A DNA stretch of 64,000 nucleotides from Leptospira inadai serovar Lyme str. 10 (GCF_000243675.2 NZ_AHMM02000025.1:1-64000), one strand, 5' to 3'; numbered from the stretch's first letter, positions 1 through 8,979 are shown. The notes: a model not told the origin generated them from the letters alone. Numbers and translations: made by a program.

Positions 1-90
1 ATGTTCGCCAAGGATCGACCTTCCTTTAGAGGGATGCTATCCAGGTTTTCGCAACTTTCTTCAGTGTCAATACGGTTTTTTGGGTTTTAG
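1..90 (+). CDS. C-terminal end of a truncated gene, possibly a protein kinase
   Basis: An open frame enters from the left edge and stops with TAG at 88-90. The visible tail contains KDRPSF followed by a short amphipathic stretch. This resembles the last helix of eukaryotic-type protein kinases, where a conserved Arg in a 'DPxxRPSF' context closes the catalytic domain. Only 29 residues are visible, so the kinase assignment is a guess from one motif. The ATG at position 1 may be internal. Confidence 0.3.
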   Translation: MFAKDRPSFRGMLSRFSQLSSVSIRFFGF

Positions 91-130
91 TGATTTCATC
101 GGAATGAGACATTTCGATTATGTTGCAGTT

Positions 131-482
131 CAGAAGACAGACGCGTTCGCTTTCAGAGGACAGAGTCAAAAAACAGATGCATTCGCTTTGCTCACGCTAG
201 ACAGAAGCTGCTCGAGGCTGGAAATCCTGGGGTAGGAGGAAGAATCCAGTATAATGCAAGAATCTTTCCCTAGAACGTGGAAACTCCGCTTATCAATGTT
301 CAGTCTTTCTGTCTTCTGATACCTCGCTCCAACGTAATTCGATTTTAAAAAAATTGTTGTCAGGGAAATAGGAATAATTATCTGTCCTCTGTCCTCTGTC
401 CTCTGTCCTCTGTCCTCTGTCCTCTGTCCTCTGTCCTCTGTCCTCTGTCCTCTGTCCTCTGTCCTCTGTCCTCTGTCCTCTG
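131..482 (+). repeat. Dispersed repeat copy A with terminal heptamer array
   Basis: Starts with CAGAAGACAG-type heptamers, continues with the shared core (TTCGCTTTGCTCACGCTAGA, then AGAAGCTGCT) and a degenerate segment matching other copies. It ends with an A/T-rich block containing TTAAAAAAATTGTTGTCAGG. From 381 to 482 a 7-bp unit (TGTCCTC) repeats about 14.5 times without visible interruption. The array stops 1 bp before the stop codon of the neighbouring amidohydrolase gene. Related copies lie at 8492-8979, 11640-11786, 15276-15450, 29371-29435 and 43033-43358. Confidence 0.85.
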
Positions 483-483
483 A

Positions 484-1236
484 TTAGGATGAGATTCCGT
501 AAAACTTTCTGGCATTCTTAGAAAGAACTTTAGCTAGCAGATCGCCGTCGAACGTATCTCGAATCAAATTTAAATCTTTTTCGGTAAAAGGAACTGCTGC
601 GCGAGTAGACGGAAGGTCGGTACCGAAAAGTAAACTTTCCGGATTCGCATCGGCGATACTTCTCAATGCGGATTGTACATCGAAATCGACTCGCCCAAAA
701 CCGCTGGCTTTAATTCTAACCCCCTTCTTCGCCAATTTCAAAATCGTAGGGAGTCCTTCCTTGGAGAGACCCATATGATCTATCGAAACTTTCGGTAAAG
801 AAAGCAGGACTCCCTCTAAAAAATCGTCGATCTCTTTAGCATCAATATAAAGTTCAACATGCCAACCGGCCAGATCGTATACTCGGGCGGCCATTTCCCT
901 AATTTTCGACAACTCCTCGGAGCCCCCTCTCCTTACATTAAATCGAATCGCCCTCACCCCTGCGTCCGCAAGTAAAAATATTTCCTGATCGGACGTGATT
1001 GCCGGTAATTGAGTAACGCCTACGAATTTTTTCCCGAGAACACTTAATGCATGTAACAAATATGTTTGATCGAATGCCTGAAACGATCCCGACACTATCG
1101 CTCCGCCGCCGATTCCGAGCGGATAAGCCTTAGCTTTGTAATCGGTGATAGTAAAAGGTTCCGGTAAAAAACCGTGATTCGGAACTAACGGGAATTGCGG
1201 ATCGATGATATGAAAATGAGCATCAAATAAGGACAT
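484..1236 (-). CDS. Amidohydrolase-family metal-dependent hydrolase
   Basis: 250 residues. The N-terminus FDAHFHIIDPQFP carries the HxH-type metal motif of the amidohydrolase-2 TIM-barrel family. A strand-end His (SIDHMG, about residue 152) and a late Asp (LLFGTDLPS, about residue 205) occupy the usual metal and catalytic positions. Relatives include 2-pyrone-4,6-dicarboxylate lactonase-like hydrolases, but the substrate cannot be read from the sequence. There is no signal peptide, so it is probably cytoplasmic. An AGGTGA element lies about 13 nt upstream of the ATG. The stop codon directly abuts a heptamer array, so the 3' flank has been remodelled by the repeat. Confidence 0.75.
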   Translation of the reverse strand: MSLFDAHFHIIDPQFPLVPNHGFLPEPFTITDYKAKAYPLGIGGGAIVSGSFQAFDQTYLLHALSVLGKKFVGVTQLPAITSDQEIFLLADAGVRAIRFNVRRGGSEELSKIREMAARVYDLAGWHVELYIDAKEIDDFLEGVLLSLPKVSIDHMGLSKEGLPTILKLAKKGVRIKASGFGRVDFDVQSALRSIADANPESLLFGTDLPSTRAAVPFTEKDLNLIRDTFDGDLLAKVLSKNARKFYGISS

Positions 1237-1404
1237 GTCTTAGTATAACTCACCTAAGAATAATGGTCAAGAGTTAAGAATAAGATAAGTCGGATATGCG
1301 CAATTTAAAGTAAAAGTATAATAGAAATCGATAATCTATTCGATCTGCATTACGACGACTCCGATACGAAATCGGTCGAAACTGCTAGTAATTTCAGAAA
1401 TCAT

Positions 1405-1833
1405 TTATTGAGTAATCGCCAAATAGAAAGTCAAAATTCCTATTAAAAGGCAAAGCGGCGAATATACGCGTGTATCCCAATAAGCGAATTTCGTTCCTCT
1501 AACTTTTTTAAAGAAACCTACATAACGAAAATCACCGAATGCCCTAAGAAAAAAAATCGCGGATACCGCGGCTATGCACCACCGATATATTTTACGTTCG
1601 ATCGGAGTCTGAAAGAATCCTGAAAAGGCTAGAATAAGGGCAGCAATCGACCAAAAAATCAACACCATTAGAAATGTGATGCCGACTCCGGGTATAAAAG
1701 CCGGTCGACCTTCCAATTCTAGCTGAGGTACGACCGAATCCGACCCCCAGTTCCCGCCAAAAACCCAATACAAATGGATGCATCCTAGAAACAGGAAAAT
1801 TGCAGTCAGAATAAGAGAAATAAAATCCGGCAT
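1405..1833 (-). CDS. DUF3995-family small membrane protein
   Basis: 142 residues with four predicted membrane helices (about residues 5-27, 48-72, 83-100 and 122-140). The first helix is followed by HLYWVFGGNWG and an aromatic/proline-rich loop, which matches the DUF3995 family of uncharacterised inner-membrane proteins. No catalytic motif is visible. It stands alone on the minus strand between the amidohydrolase and the beta-lactamase genes. The function is unknown and the family call is by pattern recognition. Confidence 0.6.
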   Translation of the reverse strand: MPDFISLILTAIFLFLGCIHLYWVFGGNWGSDSVVPQLELEGRPAFIPGVGITFLMVLIFWSIAALILAFSGFFQTPIERKIYRWCIAAVSAIFFLRAFGDFRYVGFFKKVRGTKFAYWDTRVYSPLCLLIGILTFYLAITQ

Positions 1834-1933
1834 AGTGAGAGCTTACACCCGAGCTTTAATAATATCGAGAATTTTTCCGTTTAGCTGCCGTTTAGAGTAG
1901 GCTTTACCGAAGAAAGAATACCGGAATCCGGCC

Positions 1934-2647
1934 TTAAAATCGATTGTCGGACAATAATTCTAAAGTTCTTCGAAACGCTTCAGGACCTCCCCATGCTTCG
2001 TGTCCCGGTATTACGAATTTCGCGTTTGAAAAAGACCTCTCTAAGGACCGTATAGCTTTTGCCCATTCGACCAGATTTGCATCCCTGCTATTTCCGAGGC
2101 TTTTCGCCTGCGGACTCTTGACTAGACAGCCGCCGAAAAGGACCTTCGACACGGGAAACCAAACTACTATATTATCTTCGGTATGACCATGACCGGGATA
2201 AAGAACTTTGAATACGAGATCGTCCATTCGAAAGTTCATTTCATCCTTCAACAGTCGATCAGGAACGGGTAAGTTAAGCGATTTCATTTTTTGGATCGTT
2301 CTTCGATTTGCATAACTTGGAATATTTCGATTCTTTAATTCTTGAATGCCCCCCGCTCGATCGTCATGAAAATGCGTCAGAATCGCTAAGCGAACGGGCA
2401 TTTTTAAATTCTCTTTAATCCAAAGCAGAATCTGGACCGTCTGCTCATTTCCCCAAGCGGTATCGATAAGAATCGCTCCGGACTTCGTCGCAATGATTAA
2501 ACCGTTGGAAGGAAAGGGTAAGTCGTCGATTATATGGTAGGAAGTATGAACGTAAAAATTCTCGGTAAGCGGACTCACGCGGATTTTCAAATCGTCGGAT
2601 CCTAGTTGCCAAGGAAACAATAAGGCGATCGCGATGGCGATTCTCAT
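1934..2647 (-). CDS. Subclass B1 metallo-beta-lactamase
   Basis: Predicted to hydrolyse beta-lactams in the periplasm with two zinc ions. With the start at 2647 the protein has 237 residues and a signal peptide (hydrophobic residues 2-15). All B1 landmarks are present: H92, H94 and D96 in THFHDDRAGG, H155 in PGHGHTEDN, C174 and K177 in GGCLVKS, N186 in LGN and H216 in IPGHEAW. Cys in the Zn2 site separates it from B2/B3 enzymes and glyoxalase-like hydrolases. A longer frame reaches 2671, but the ATG at 2645-2647 overlaps the stop of the upstream MORN gene in an ATGA, arguing for translational coupling and this start. Activity and spectrum are inferred. Confidence 0.85.
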   Translation of the reverse strand: MRIAIAIALLFPWQLGSDDLKIRVSPLTENFYVHTSYHIIDDLPFPSNGLIIATKSGAILIDTAWGNEQTVQILLWIKENLKMPVRLAILTHFHDDRAGGIQELKNRNIPSYANRRTIQKMKSLNLPVPDRLLKDEMNFRMDDLVFKVLYPGHGHTEDNIVVWFPVSKVLFGGCLVKSPQAKSLGNSRDANLVEWAKAIRSLERSFSNAKFVIPGHEAWGGPEAFRRTLELLSDNRF

Positions 2648-3027
2648 TCTAACATATTTCCGGCGTTCCATTGTCCCTTATACAGAACGACTCCTTCCAA
2701 ATCGTAAAGTATACCTTCCCCTTCCGGCTTATTCGATTTCCAAGAACCGACATATCGGTTCCCGTTCATGTAAACGTAGGTCCCCTTACCTTCTTTATTC
2801 CCGCGAACCCATTCGCCTTCATAGGATTCTCCCGATTCTAAAACGAGTTTACCCTTACCGTCCGCCAATCCGTTCTTAAAATTACCCTCGTATCTGTACT
2901 GGCCCGATAAGTATTTAATTCCGAAGCCGTCCCTACAGTTTCCTTTTAAACAACTAGGAGAAAGATAATGGTAAGCCCCCGCAGCAGCGATAAAGATTAT
3001 GAGAAATGAAAAATATCCTTTTTGCAT
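2644..3027 (-). CDS. MORN-repeat protein with N-terminal membrane anchor
   Basis: 127 residues. A hydrophobic segment (residues 6-20) is followed by a short Cys-containing linker and three to four MORN repeats of the YEGxFKNGxxDGKG type (YEGNFKNGLADGKG, YEGEWVRGNKEGKG, YVGSWKSNKPEGEG, YKGQW). MORN repeats bind lipids or proteins and often sit at membranes; no enzyme domain is attached. The gene overlaps the downstream beta-lactamase start by four bases (ATGA), so the two are probably one transcriptional and translational unit. Any functional link between them is unknown. Confidence 0.75.
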   Translation of the reverse strand: MQKGYFSFLIIFIAAAGAYHYLSPSCLKGNCRDGFGIKYLSGQYRYEGNFKNGLADGKGKLVLESGESYEGEWVRGNKEGKGTYVYMNGNRYVGSWKSNKPEGEGILYDLEGVVLYKGQWNAGNMLE

Positions 3028-3094
3028 GCGATAAGATCGGTAAATAACGAATACCTAACTAGTGAAAAGAAAAATCATCCATAAACTATTCGAG

Positions 3095-3553
3095 TCAAAA
3101 TCGGCTAGCTTTATAAATTTTATACGGAGCCACTGCCAAAGACGAAAAAGGAATCGCTATCAATAAAGCGAAAGAGCGGGAAAACACTCCGTTAAACGCC
3201 TCCTTTGCCGGAGTCAAATTCGACTTTCCTATGAATAAGTCCTGCGACAATATATCGCATAGTCCGTAATTTCCGAATGTGGAAAAATAGAGATAAACAG
3301 GAACGTACGCGATATAAAAATACGCCCCAAGAAGGGCCGGAATCGAACCCAACCAAAGACTTAGAACTCCGCTCGTCGCCGATCCGAAGGAAACGGCTAA
3401 CAGACAAAAGACGGAAATCACGCAGGCTATCTCGGTGAAAAATAGATACATCGACTCGTCCCCGTTTACGCAGGCCCCCGCTTCGGCCAACGGCAGGGTC
3501 ATCGGAATCGAAACCGAAAAAAGCACGCCTATCCAAAATATGATTTTCCTCAT
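3095..3553 (-). CDS. Hypothetical multi-pass membrane protein
   Basis: 152 residues. There is a probable signal or first helix at residues 4-22, then hydrophobic segments at about 36-58, 63-90 and 127-145. Two Cys (residue 28 after AEAGA and Cys 99 in GLCDIL) could pair outside the cytoplasm. No recognised family. It lies 67 bp upstream of the MORN gene on the same strand, so it may share its transcript. A second frame overlaps nearly the whole gene (3192-3536), but its composition is not protein-like. Confidence 0.55.
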   Translation of the reverse strand: MRKIIFWIGVLFSVSIPMTLPLAEAGACVNGDESMYLFFTEIACVISVFCLLAVSFGSATSGVLSLWLGSIPALLGAYFYIAYVPVYLYFSTFGNYGLCDILSQDLFIGKSNLTPAKEAFNGVFSRSFALLIAIPFSSLAVAPYKIYKASRF

Positions 3554-3642
3554 TCTCTCCTCGTTAATTTAATTCCGGCAAATGATCGATCCGCTCCTTA
3601 GAGTCGAACGCGTCCTTATAAAGTATATACGCGTTTTATAAA

Positions 3643-4827
3643 TTACCCGGCGATCATATTTTTCAAATTTCTTCTGGGACTAAAAAACTCGTAATCGCTT
3701 TTTCCGATTCGAACTAACATTTGAATTTTCTCCCCCTCCTTCAATTGCATTTCGTTTTCAAACCGTCCTCGAAGAGCGTTCATTTCCGAATATTCCTGGA
3801 GAATCTGACTCAAAGGATGGACCACGAATCCGTATTTGGTCGCCGCCAATTGCAATCGCACGTAATCTCTTCCTACGAGAATCCAATCCAAAATCCTATT
3901 CTGAGACGTCTTTAAATAGATAAAGCCTTTCGAGCTATTTACCTGTTCGATAAACATATCAAGACCGGCTTTCCGATTACTCTCCGAATGCCAGCTATCC
4001 TTACCGGGCTTCAGAAAGAAATTTCTTACGACGAAATATTTAAGTCCCGAGACCCCCGAGCCTCGTAAAGATAAACCGTCCCGCTCCGAATTGATCTCAT
4101 CGTCGTTGTAACGGAACCAAATTCTGGATTCTTCGTACGTATTGTAAGTATTCGTTTCGATTTCCATAGCAGAAATCGTCGACTTTCTAAGTTCCGCGGA
4201 TTCCCTTTCCTTCACGAAATGAGCTTGCGAGAATCGTAATTTAGCGTCGACGATGAGATTTGAAAAATCATTTTCATTCAGAGAATCTCCGAAATAAACG
4301 CTCCGATTTGTCGCTCGTTTCGGGATATAATCGGCGAGCGGATCGGCAGGAATGCTCGACGTTTTTTCCAGACGTATTTTCGCGATCGGTTTCTTTCCTA
4401 TATCCGCGGCGGTATATTTGCCGTTCGGAAAAATAGCGAATTCCGCTTTATATCCGAATCGACTAGCTCCGATCGCTAACGTCTCTAAGAAGGTACCCTG
4501 GCCGATATGAATTTGTCTTGATGGCGGGTCGGTATCTTTTAATAGTCTACGTTCATCGACATACAAATTCGCCGTATGATCGTCTAAGATTTCGAATTTC
4601 CAAGGTTGAACATTATGCGGATTCGGGGCCGTGATTCCGATATTAAGAGCGTTTAAAATGGGCTTACTAAAACCCATCTCTTCGGAATTTTTGAACGGGT
4701 TATTTCCTGCCGGCCCGAAGTTTCGATCCGAAAGAGAGGAGCAATATTCTAGAAATTGGGGGACGGTCAAAACGATTCCCAAACCGATTGATTGACGAAG
4801 AAACATCTTACGCGAAAGCCGATTCAT
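3643..4827 (-). CDS. Nitroreductase-fold (Acg-like) protein, exported
   Basis: 394 residues. The N-terminus MNRLSRKMFLRQSIGLGIV reads as a signal or anchor with SRKMFLRQS, reminiscent of a twin-arginine motif but with Lys in place of the second Arg. The region around ITAPNPHNVQPWKFEI is typical of the FMN-binding nitroreductase superfamily ('S/APSxxNxQPW'). Further segments (PKRATNRSVY, and LAATKYGFVVHPLSQ near the C-terminus) resemble the double-length Acg/Rv2032 group, in which the flavin site is often degenerate. The substrate is unknown. It is monocistronic by spacing. Confidence 0.65.
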   Translation of the reverse strand: MNRLSRKMFLRQSIGLGIVLTVPQFLEYCSSLSDRNFGPAGNNPFKNSEEMGFSKPILNALNIGITAPNPHNVQPWKFEILDDHTANLYVDERRLLKDTDPPSRQIHIGQGTFLETLAIGASRFGYKAEFAIFPNGKYTAADIGKKPIAKIRLEKTSSIPADPLADYIPKRATNRSVYFGDSLNENDFSNLIVDAKLRFSQAHFVKERESAELRKSTISAMEIETNTYNTYEESRIWFRYNDDEINSERDGLSLRGSGVSGLKYFVVRNFFLKPGKDSWHSESNRKAGLDMFIEQVNSSKGFIYLKTSQNRILDWILVGRDYVRLQLAATKYGFVVHPLSQILQEYSEMNALRGRFENEMQLKEGEKIQMLVRIGKSDYEFFSPRRNLKNMIAG

Positions 4828-4943
4828 TCCCGAAATTTAGGGCTTGAATCGAAATGGTCAAACCAATATCTCCTCGACCGCCGATCCAAGAATACGATAG
4901 CTAATTCATTGACAATCCGCAGGTACTAAGTTTCCATCTATTC

Positions 4944-5909
4944 GTGGATCGAAACCGTCTCGCTTTAGCCGTAACATTTGTCATAACCGTCCTGGCCTTA
5001 TTTGTAGGTCTAATTAATCTCGTATCGAGTATCACCCTGTCGAAACTCACTCGCATAGATGGCGGCGCCGGCGGATTCGGCACCGAACGAATCGGAGCCG
5101 CTTTGATTAAGATAGAGGGCGAAATTCATTCGGGACACTCCGGCTATGACAGCGCCGGAGCTCAAACGATACTCGAACAACTCCGTTCGATAGAAGAAGA
5201 TCCTAATATCGTCGGTATCTTGGTGGAAATAAATTCTCCCGGAGGAAGCGTGGGAGCTTCGCAGGAAATTTATCGGGAATTAATGTATCTTAGAAAAGAA
5301 AAGAATAAGAAGGTCGTCGTCTCCATGAAGGATATTGCGGCTTCCGGCGGTTATTATATAGCTGCCGCTGCGGATAAGATCTTTGCCTTAGGCGGGACTT
5401 TAACCGGCTCGATCGGAGTCATCGCGATAGCCCCCAACATTAAAGGATTATTGGATCGATACGGAGTTAAAGTAAGAACCTTTAAGGAAGGGAAATACAA
5501 GGATTCATTATCCTTATTCCGGGACAACACTGCGGAAGAAGACGCGATGATCCAGAAAATGCTCGCCGATACGTACGAGGAATTTATCGAAGACGTTTCC
5601 AAAGGGAGAAATCAGACCGTTAAGTTCGTTCAATCGTTAGCGGAAGGAAGAATCTATTCCGGACAGGATGCATTTCGAAATAAGCTCATCGACGATATCG
5701 GCGGTCGTAGAGAAGCAGTAGTGGAACTTTCTAAATTATGCAATTACGAGGGGACCATTCCTCTTTACGAAGAGGAGCCCAATCCTTTGGATCGTTTTTT
5801 CCAATTATTTCAGGCAAAGACCGGAGTTTTTTCCGGAGAAAAAGCCCTCTTAGAAGAATTAAAACGATCTCCGGTTCTGGTTTTATACCCGCAAGCCATG
5901 GCGTGGTAA
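4944..5909 (+). CDS. sppA: Signal peptide peptidase SppA
   Basis: Membrane-anchored serine protease (peptidase S49) that degrades cleaved signal peptides. 321 residues: one N-terminal membrane helix (8-33) followed by a single S49 domain, as in the short-form Gram-positive/spirochaete enzymes rather than the double-domain E. coli type. The catalytic Ser is S134 in [11 protein letters not shown], the Lys base is probably K186 in GKYKDSLS, and NSPGGSV (about 97-103) shapes the oxyanion region. The start codon is GTG at 4944. It is followed at 6 bp by a membrane protein gene in the same direction. Confidence 0.9.
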   Translation: MDRNRLALAVTFVITVLALFVGLINLVSSITLSKLTRIDGGAGGFGTERIGAALIKIEGEIHSGHSGYDSAGAQTILEQLRSIEEDPNIVGILVEINSPGGSVGASQEIYRELMYLRKEKNKKVVVSMKDIAASGGYYIAAAADKIFALGGTLTGSIGVIAIAPNIKGLLDRYGVKVRTFKEGKYKDSLSLFRDNTAEEDAMIQKMLADTYEEFIEDVSKGRNQTVKFVQSLAEGRIYSGQDAFRNKLIDDIGGRREAVVELSKLCNYEGTIPLYEEEPNPLDRFFQLFQAKTGVFSGEKALLEELKRSPVLVLYPQAMAW

Positions 5910-5915
5910 GACTCT

Positions 5916-6518
5916 ATGCTCAAAATATATTATACAAAATTTATAGATTTGCTCGACGCGACCTTATTCGAACCGTTTCGGTTGGAAAATACCGTATCGG
6001 GCTGGGATCCTAGATTTTTAAAAATCGTAGCGAGTTTTATACTGATTCTTTCCTCTTTAAGTGCGGCAACCGGATTTGTCTTAGTTTGCCCGCCTTATAC
6101 GCATCGAAGTGTCGGACTTTTAATTTCGGGCTTTTTTGGCCATTTGACTTTTTTTGCTCTTCTTCCTTATCCGCTGGCCTTCATTCTCGACGGGCTCGCT
6201 CAGAGAAAGGATAGAAGAAGTAACTCGAAAGTGATGTTTATATTCGCGCAATTATCCATCTCGATATTCCTCTCCTTAGGAGCTTGGGCGGTTCTCTTCG
6301 CCCAGCTCGGACTTTCGGGAGGGATAGGCATCATAATTTTGTATCTGATTCATTACGGTTTATTTATAATCGTTTTAATTCGAGGAACGATGTATCTTTA
6401 CGAACTTAAATTTCGGGATGCACTTTCATTCAATATAAGCACGTTCCTCGTTTCCTTTTTCTTTCCTTTGACGATGTATTTCGCGATAGGTTCTTCCTTT
6501 GGGCCGGCCTTTCAATAG
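5916..6518 (+). CDS. Hypothetical five-helix membrane protein (Yip1-like layout)
   Basis: 200 residues. An amphipathic N-terminus (FIDLLDATLFEPFRLE) precedes five hydrophobic segments (about 36-58, 68-92, 107-128, 131-152 and 172-195). The layout resembles Yip1-domain membrane proteins, but no diagnostic motif is clear. It begins 6 bp after sppA and ends 27 bp before surE, so the three are probably cotranscribed. Function unknown. Confidence 0.6.
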   Translation: MLKIYYTKFIDLLDATLFEPFRLENTVSGWDPRFLKIVASFILILSSLSAATGFVLVCPPYTHRSVGLLISGFFGHLTFFALLPYPLAFILDGLAQRKDRRSNSKVMFIFAQLSISIFLSLGAWAVLFAQLGLSGGIGIIILYLIHYGLFIIVLIRGTMYLYELKFRDALSFNISTFLVSFFFPLTMYFAIGSSFGPAFQ

Positions 6519-6545
6519 GAGAAAAACGAAAACCCTATCATACGC

Positions 6546-7298
6546 ATGAATATTCTAATAACAAACGATGATGGAATCTCCTCCAACGGAATCTTAGCCT
6601 TAGAAAAGATTTTGGGTAAAGATCATACGACATACCTAATCGCGCCTTTAAAAGAGAAATCGGCCAAATCGATGGCTTTGAGTATCTACGACTCTCTTCG
6701 TGTGGAGAAGATCAACGACAATCATTATATCGTGGACGGCTACCCCGTCGATTGCGTCAATATCGGTGTCCACGGGAAAATTTTCCCTCCTATCGATGTC
6801 GTGATTTCCGGGATCAATCGCGGCGTTAATTTGGGCCACGATATCCATTATTCCGGAACGGTCGGAGCGGCCAGGCACGGGGCGATTCATAAGATTTTGA
6901 GCTTAGCGATAAGTTCCGGTAACCTGGACAAATCCCATGACTATATTCGAGAAGCCGAACTGGTCCGCGATATACTTAAAAATTGGAAGGATGCTTTAAT
7001 CCCGGAAATCGTGTATAATATTAACATTCCCGCCGAATTCGAACACTCTTTGGCCTCGATAGAAGTCGTTCGATTGGGAAAAAGAACGTACGTGGACACA
7101 TATCATAAAAATATAATTGTTAACGGAATTTCCGAATTCTATTTAGGAGGATCCGAATTAGGTTATATTCGGGAAACCGGAACCGATTTCGATACATTCT
7201 ATCGAAATAAGGTTTCGCTAACGCCCTTAAGTTTGGATCAAACCGATTTTGAACAATTAAGTGATTTTAAAAATAAAATCCGGCTTCCTTTTCAATAA
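6546..7298 (+). CDS. surE: 5'/3'-nucleotidase SurE
   Basis: Divalent-metal-dependent phosphatase acting on nucleoside monophosphates; cytoplasmic. 250 residues, usual family length. The signature N-terminus [16 protein letters not shown] carries the tandem Asp pair that binds metal. Further SurE landmarks are the Ser/Asn region near 38-43 ([11 protein letters not shown]), [13 protein letters not shown] with the conserved Asn, and [11 protein letters not shown]. Spacing to the TPR gene downstream is 8 bp, indicating an operon. Confidence 0.92.
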   Translation: MNILITNDDGISSNGILALEKILGKDHTTYLIAPLKEKSAKSMALSIYDSLRVEKINDNHYIVDGYPVDCVNIGVHGKIFPPIDVVISGINRGVNLGHDIHYSGTVGAARHGAIHKILSLAISSGNLDKSHDYIREAELVRDILKNWKDALIPEIVYNINIPAEFEHSLASIEVVRLGKRTYVDTYHKNIIVNGISEFYLGGSELGYIRETGTDFDTFYRNKVSLTPLSLDQTDFEQLSDFKNKIRLPFQ

Positions 7299-7306
7299 AT
7301 CGACAC

Positions 7307-8023
7307 ATGGAAAAGAAGAATGCGCCTCGAAAAATTCCGAATAAAAGAAAGATCTTTACGGAGATCTTAAAGGAAAATTATACGTTCGCGTTAACTCTCA
7401 TTGATCGGGAACTTTCGGAGCACGGAAAAGATCCCGAACTATTGTATAATTTCGCCGTATGTTGCTCCAGAACCGGCAATCACAAGAAATGCGTTTCCGT
7501 TTTAGAAAATCTTCTGGAAGAATTCCCGCGATTCGGCGAAAGAGACAATGCATTCCGAATGATCATATTTTCCTTGATTTCCGTCGGAAAGCATAAGGAA
7601 GCTTTGGACAAGACCGAAGAAAGATTGAAACTCGCAGTCGATGATATTCTTTTACTTTCGTTAAAAGCTTCCGCTCTGGAAAAGTCCGGCGATATAAAAT
7701 CCGCGATCGAAACGCATTTAAGAATTCTTCGATTGCGTCCGGATCACAAGAACAGCCTAAATTCGCTTGCATATCTCCTAATCTCGAAAAGAGAACCAAG
7801 TCCCGAGGAACTTCGGACTGCGACGGAAAGTATAAAACGGTTAATCCAGTTAGAGCCGGACAATCCCGCCTACTTGGATTCTTTCGGCGTGCTTCTGGAT
7901 AAAACGGGAAAAACCGAGGAAGCGAGAAAGGCCTTTGAAAAGGCGTTACAAAAGGCCCCCTCCGAAGATATAATTCTCGAACACCTTAAAAAAGTATCTA
8001 AAAGCCCTGAACAAGGAGCTTGA
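7307..8023 (+). CDS. TPR-repeat protein
   Basis: 238 residues, mostly alpha-helical tetratricopeptide repeats. Repeat-like segments start near residues 45 ([17 protein letters not shown]), 78, 115 ([17 protein letters not shown]), 148 and 188 ([20 protein letters not shown] with the final FEKALQKAP). No signal peptide or enzyme domain, so probably a cytoplasmic scaffold or adaptor. It lies 8 bp after surE. The stop is 35 bp before tRNA-Pro, so read-through into the tRNA cluster is possible. Confidence 0.7.
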   Translation: MEKKNAPRKIPNKRKIFTEILKENYTFALTLIDRELSEHGKDPELLYNFAVCCSRTGNHKKCVSVLENLLEEFPRFGERDNAFRMIIFSLISVGKHKEALDKTEERLKLAVDDILLLSLKASALEKSGDIKSAIETHLRILRLRPDHKNSLNSLAYLLISKREPSPEELRTATESIKRLIQLEPDNPAYLDSFGVLLDKTGKTEEARKAFEKALQKAPSEDIILEHLKKVSKSPEQGA

Positions 8024-8058
8024 CACCTCGCTTCCCCGCTAAATCATGGACCACGATC

Positions 8059-8130
8059 CGGGATGTAGCGCAGTGGTAGCGCATCTGTTTTGGGAACAGA
8101 GGGTCGCTGGTTCAAATCCAGTCATCCCGA
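8059..8130 (+). tRNA. tRNA-Pro (anticodon TGG)
   Basis: The acceptor stem CGGGATG pairs with CATCCCG, followed by discriminator A. The anticodon arm TCTGT-TTTGGGA-ACAGA reads TGG, and the T-arm contains GGTTCAAATCC. CCA is not encoded. First of three clustered tRNA genes. Confidence 0.95.
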
Positions 8131-8146
8131 AGCCTTTTGGGATTTT

Positions 8147-8220
8147 GACTCGATAGCTCAGCTGGATAGAGCAACTGCCTTCTAAGCAGTCGGTCGGGGG
8201 TTCGAATCCCTCTCGGGTCA
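8147..8220 (+). tRNA. tRNA-Arg (anticodon TCT)
   Basis: The acceptor GACTCGA pairs with TCGGGTC (one G-T wobble) plus discriminator A. The anticodon arm ACTGC-CTTCTAA-GCAGT reads TCT. D-arm AGCTCAGCTGGATAGAGC and T-loop TTCGAAT are canonical. CCA is not encoded. It lies 16 bp after tRNA-Pro. Confidence 0.95.
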
Positions 8221-8225
8221 CACAT

Positions 8226-8299
8226 GGTGAGCGTAGCTCAGTTGGTAGAGCTCCAGATTGTGGTTCTGGCTGTCGCGGGTTCGAGCCCCGTCGTTCACC
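8226..8299 (+). tRNA. tRNA-His (anticodon GTG)
   Basis: The acceptor GTGAGCG pairs with CGTTCAC. An extra G at 8226 faces C at 8299, the G-1:C73 identity pair of tRNA-His. The anticodon arm CCAGA-TTGTGGT-TCTGG reads GTG. The next three bases (8300-8302) are CCA, so this gene may encode its 3' end, unlike its two neighbours; chance is possible. Confidence 0.95.
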
Positions 8300-8302
8300 C
8301 CA

Positions 8303-8491
8303 AGATTTATTCCAGTACAAAAAAATCAACATAACAAAAACTGCAAGGGGCTCGAAGCGAGAACTTGAAAGCAACCATAGGGAGCAAAATACCCGAAGGG
8401 AGACTGAACGAAGTGAAGTCAAATTTTCAATCAAACAAACTGCATTCGAATTAACTCCCTATCTCCGGGGAATCGCCTGCTCGCACCCCGA
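8303..8491. other. Non-coding spacer after the tRNA cluster
   Basis: No gene is supported here. The frame that spans the tRNA genes on the minus strand is a shadow. The stretch leads directly into the tandem repeat block. Confidence 0.5.
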
Positions 8492-8979
8492 TCAGAAGAC
8501 TGAAGACAGAACATCGACAAACGGAGATTCCATGTTCTTCAAGAAAGATTCCTGTGTTACAGGGGATCTTTCCTCGATCTCTACAGCATTTCCAACGTCT
8601 AGCAGCTTCTGTCTAGCGTGAGCAACGCGAACGCGTCTGTCTTCTGTCCTCCGTCTTCTGGGAGACAGTACATTGATGAGCAAAGTTTCCATGTTCTGGA
8701 GAAAGATTCTTACATTAACAGTGGATTTTTCCTCCATCTCTACAGCATTTCCAACGTCTAGCAGCTTCTGTCTAGCGTGAGCAACGCGAACGCGTCTGTC
8801 CTCTGTCCTCCGTCTTCTGGGAGACAGTACATTGATGAGCAAAGTTTCCATGCTCTGGAGAAAGATTCTTACATTAACAGTGGATTTTTCCTCCATCTCT
8901 ACAGCATTTCCAACGTCTAGCAGCTTCTGTCTAGCGTGAGCAACGCGAACGCGTCTGTCTTCAGTCCTCTGTCCTCTGC
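8492..8979 (-). repeat. Dispersed repeat copy B, about three tandem units of 159 bp
   Basis: CTACAGCATTTCCAACGTCT begins at 8581, 8740 and 8899, giving an exact period of 159 bp twice. The two inner units are nearly identical; the outer edges are diverged. Read on the minus strand, each unit begins with CAGAGGACAG-type heptamers, then CGCGTTGCTCACGCTAGACA, and matches the cores of copies A, D and E. Because 159 is a multiple of three, the minus strand carries a 134-codon open frame made of repeated 53-residue blocks. It has no credible gene context and is not annotated as a gene. Confidence 0.9.

Noticed and set aside
381..482. CRISPR array
   Set aside because: The unit is a pure 7-bp microsatellite without spacers, and no cas genes are present.
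8039..8434. Minus-strand open frame of 131 codons over the tRNA cluster
   Set aside because: It is the complement of three well-formed tRNA genes and has no independent support.
8492..8896. Minus-strand frame of 134 codons with two 53-residue repeats
   Set aside because: Arises from the 159-bp tandem repeat; its product resembles nothing, and the same core elsewhere does not keep a frame.
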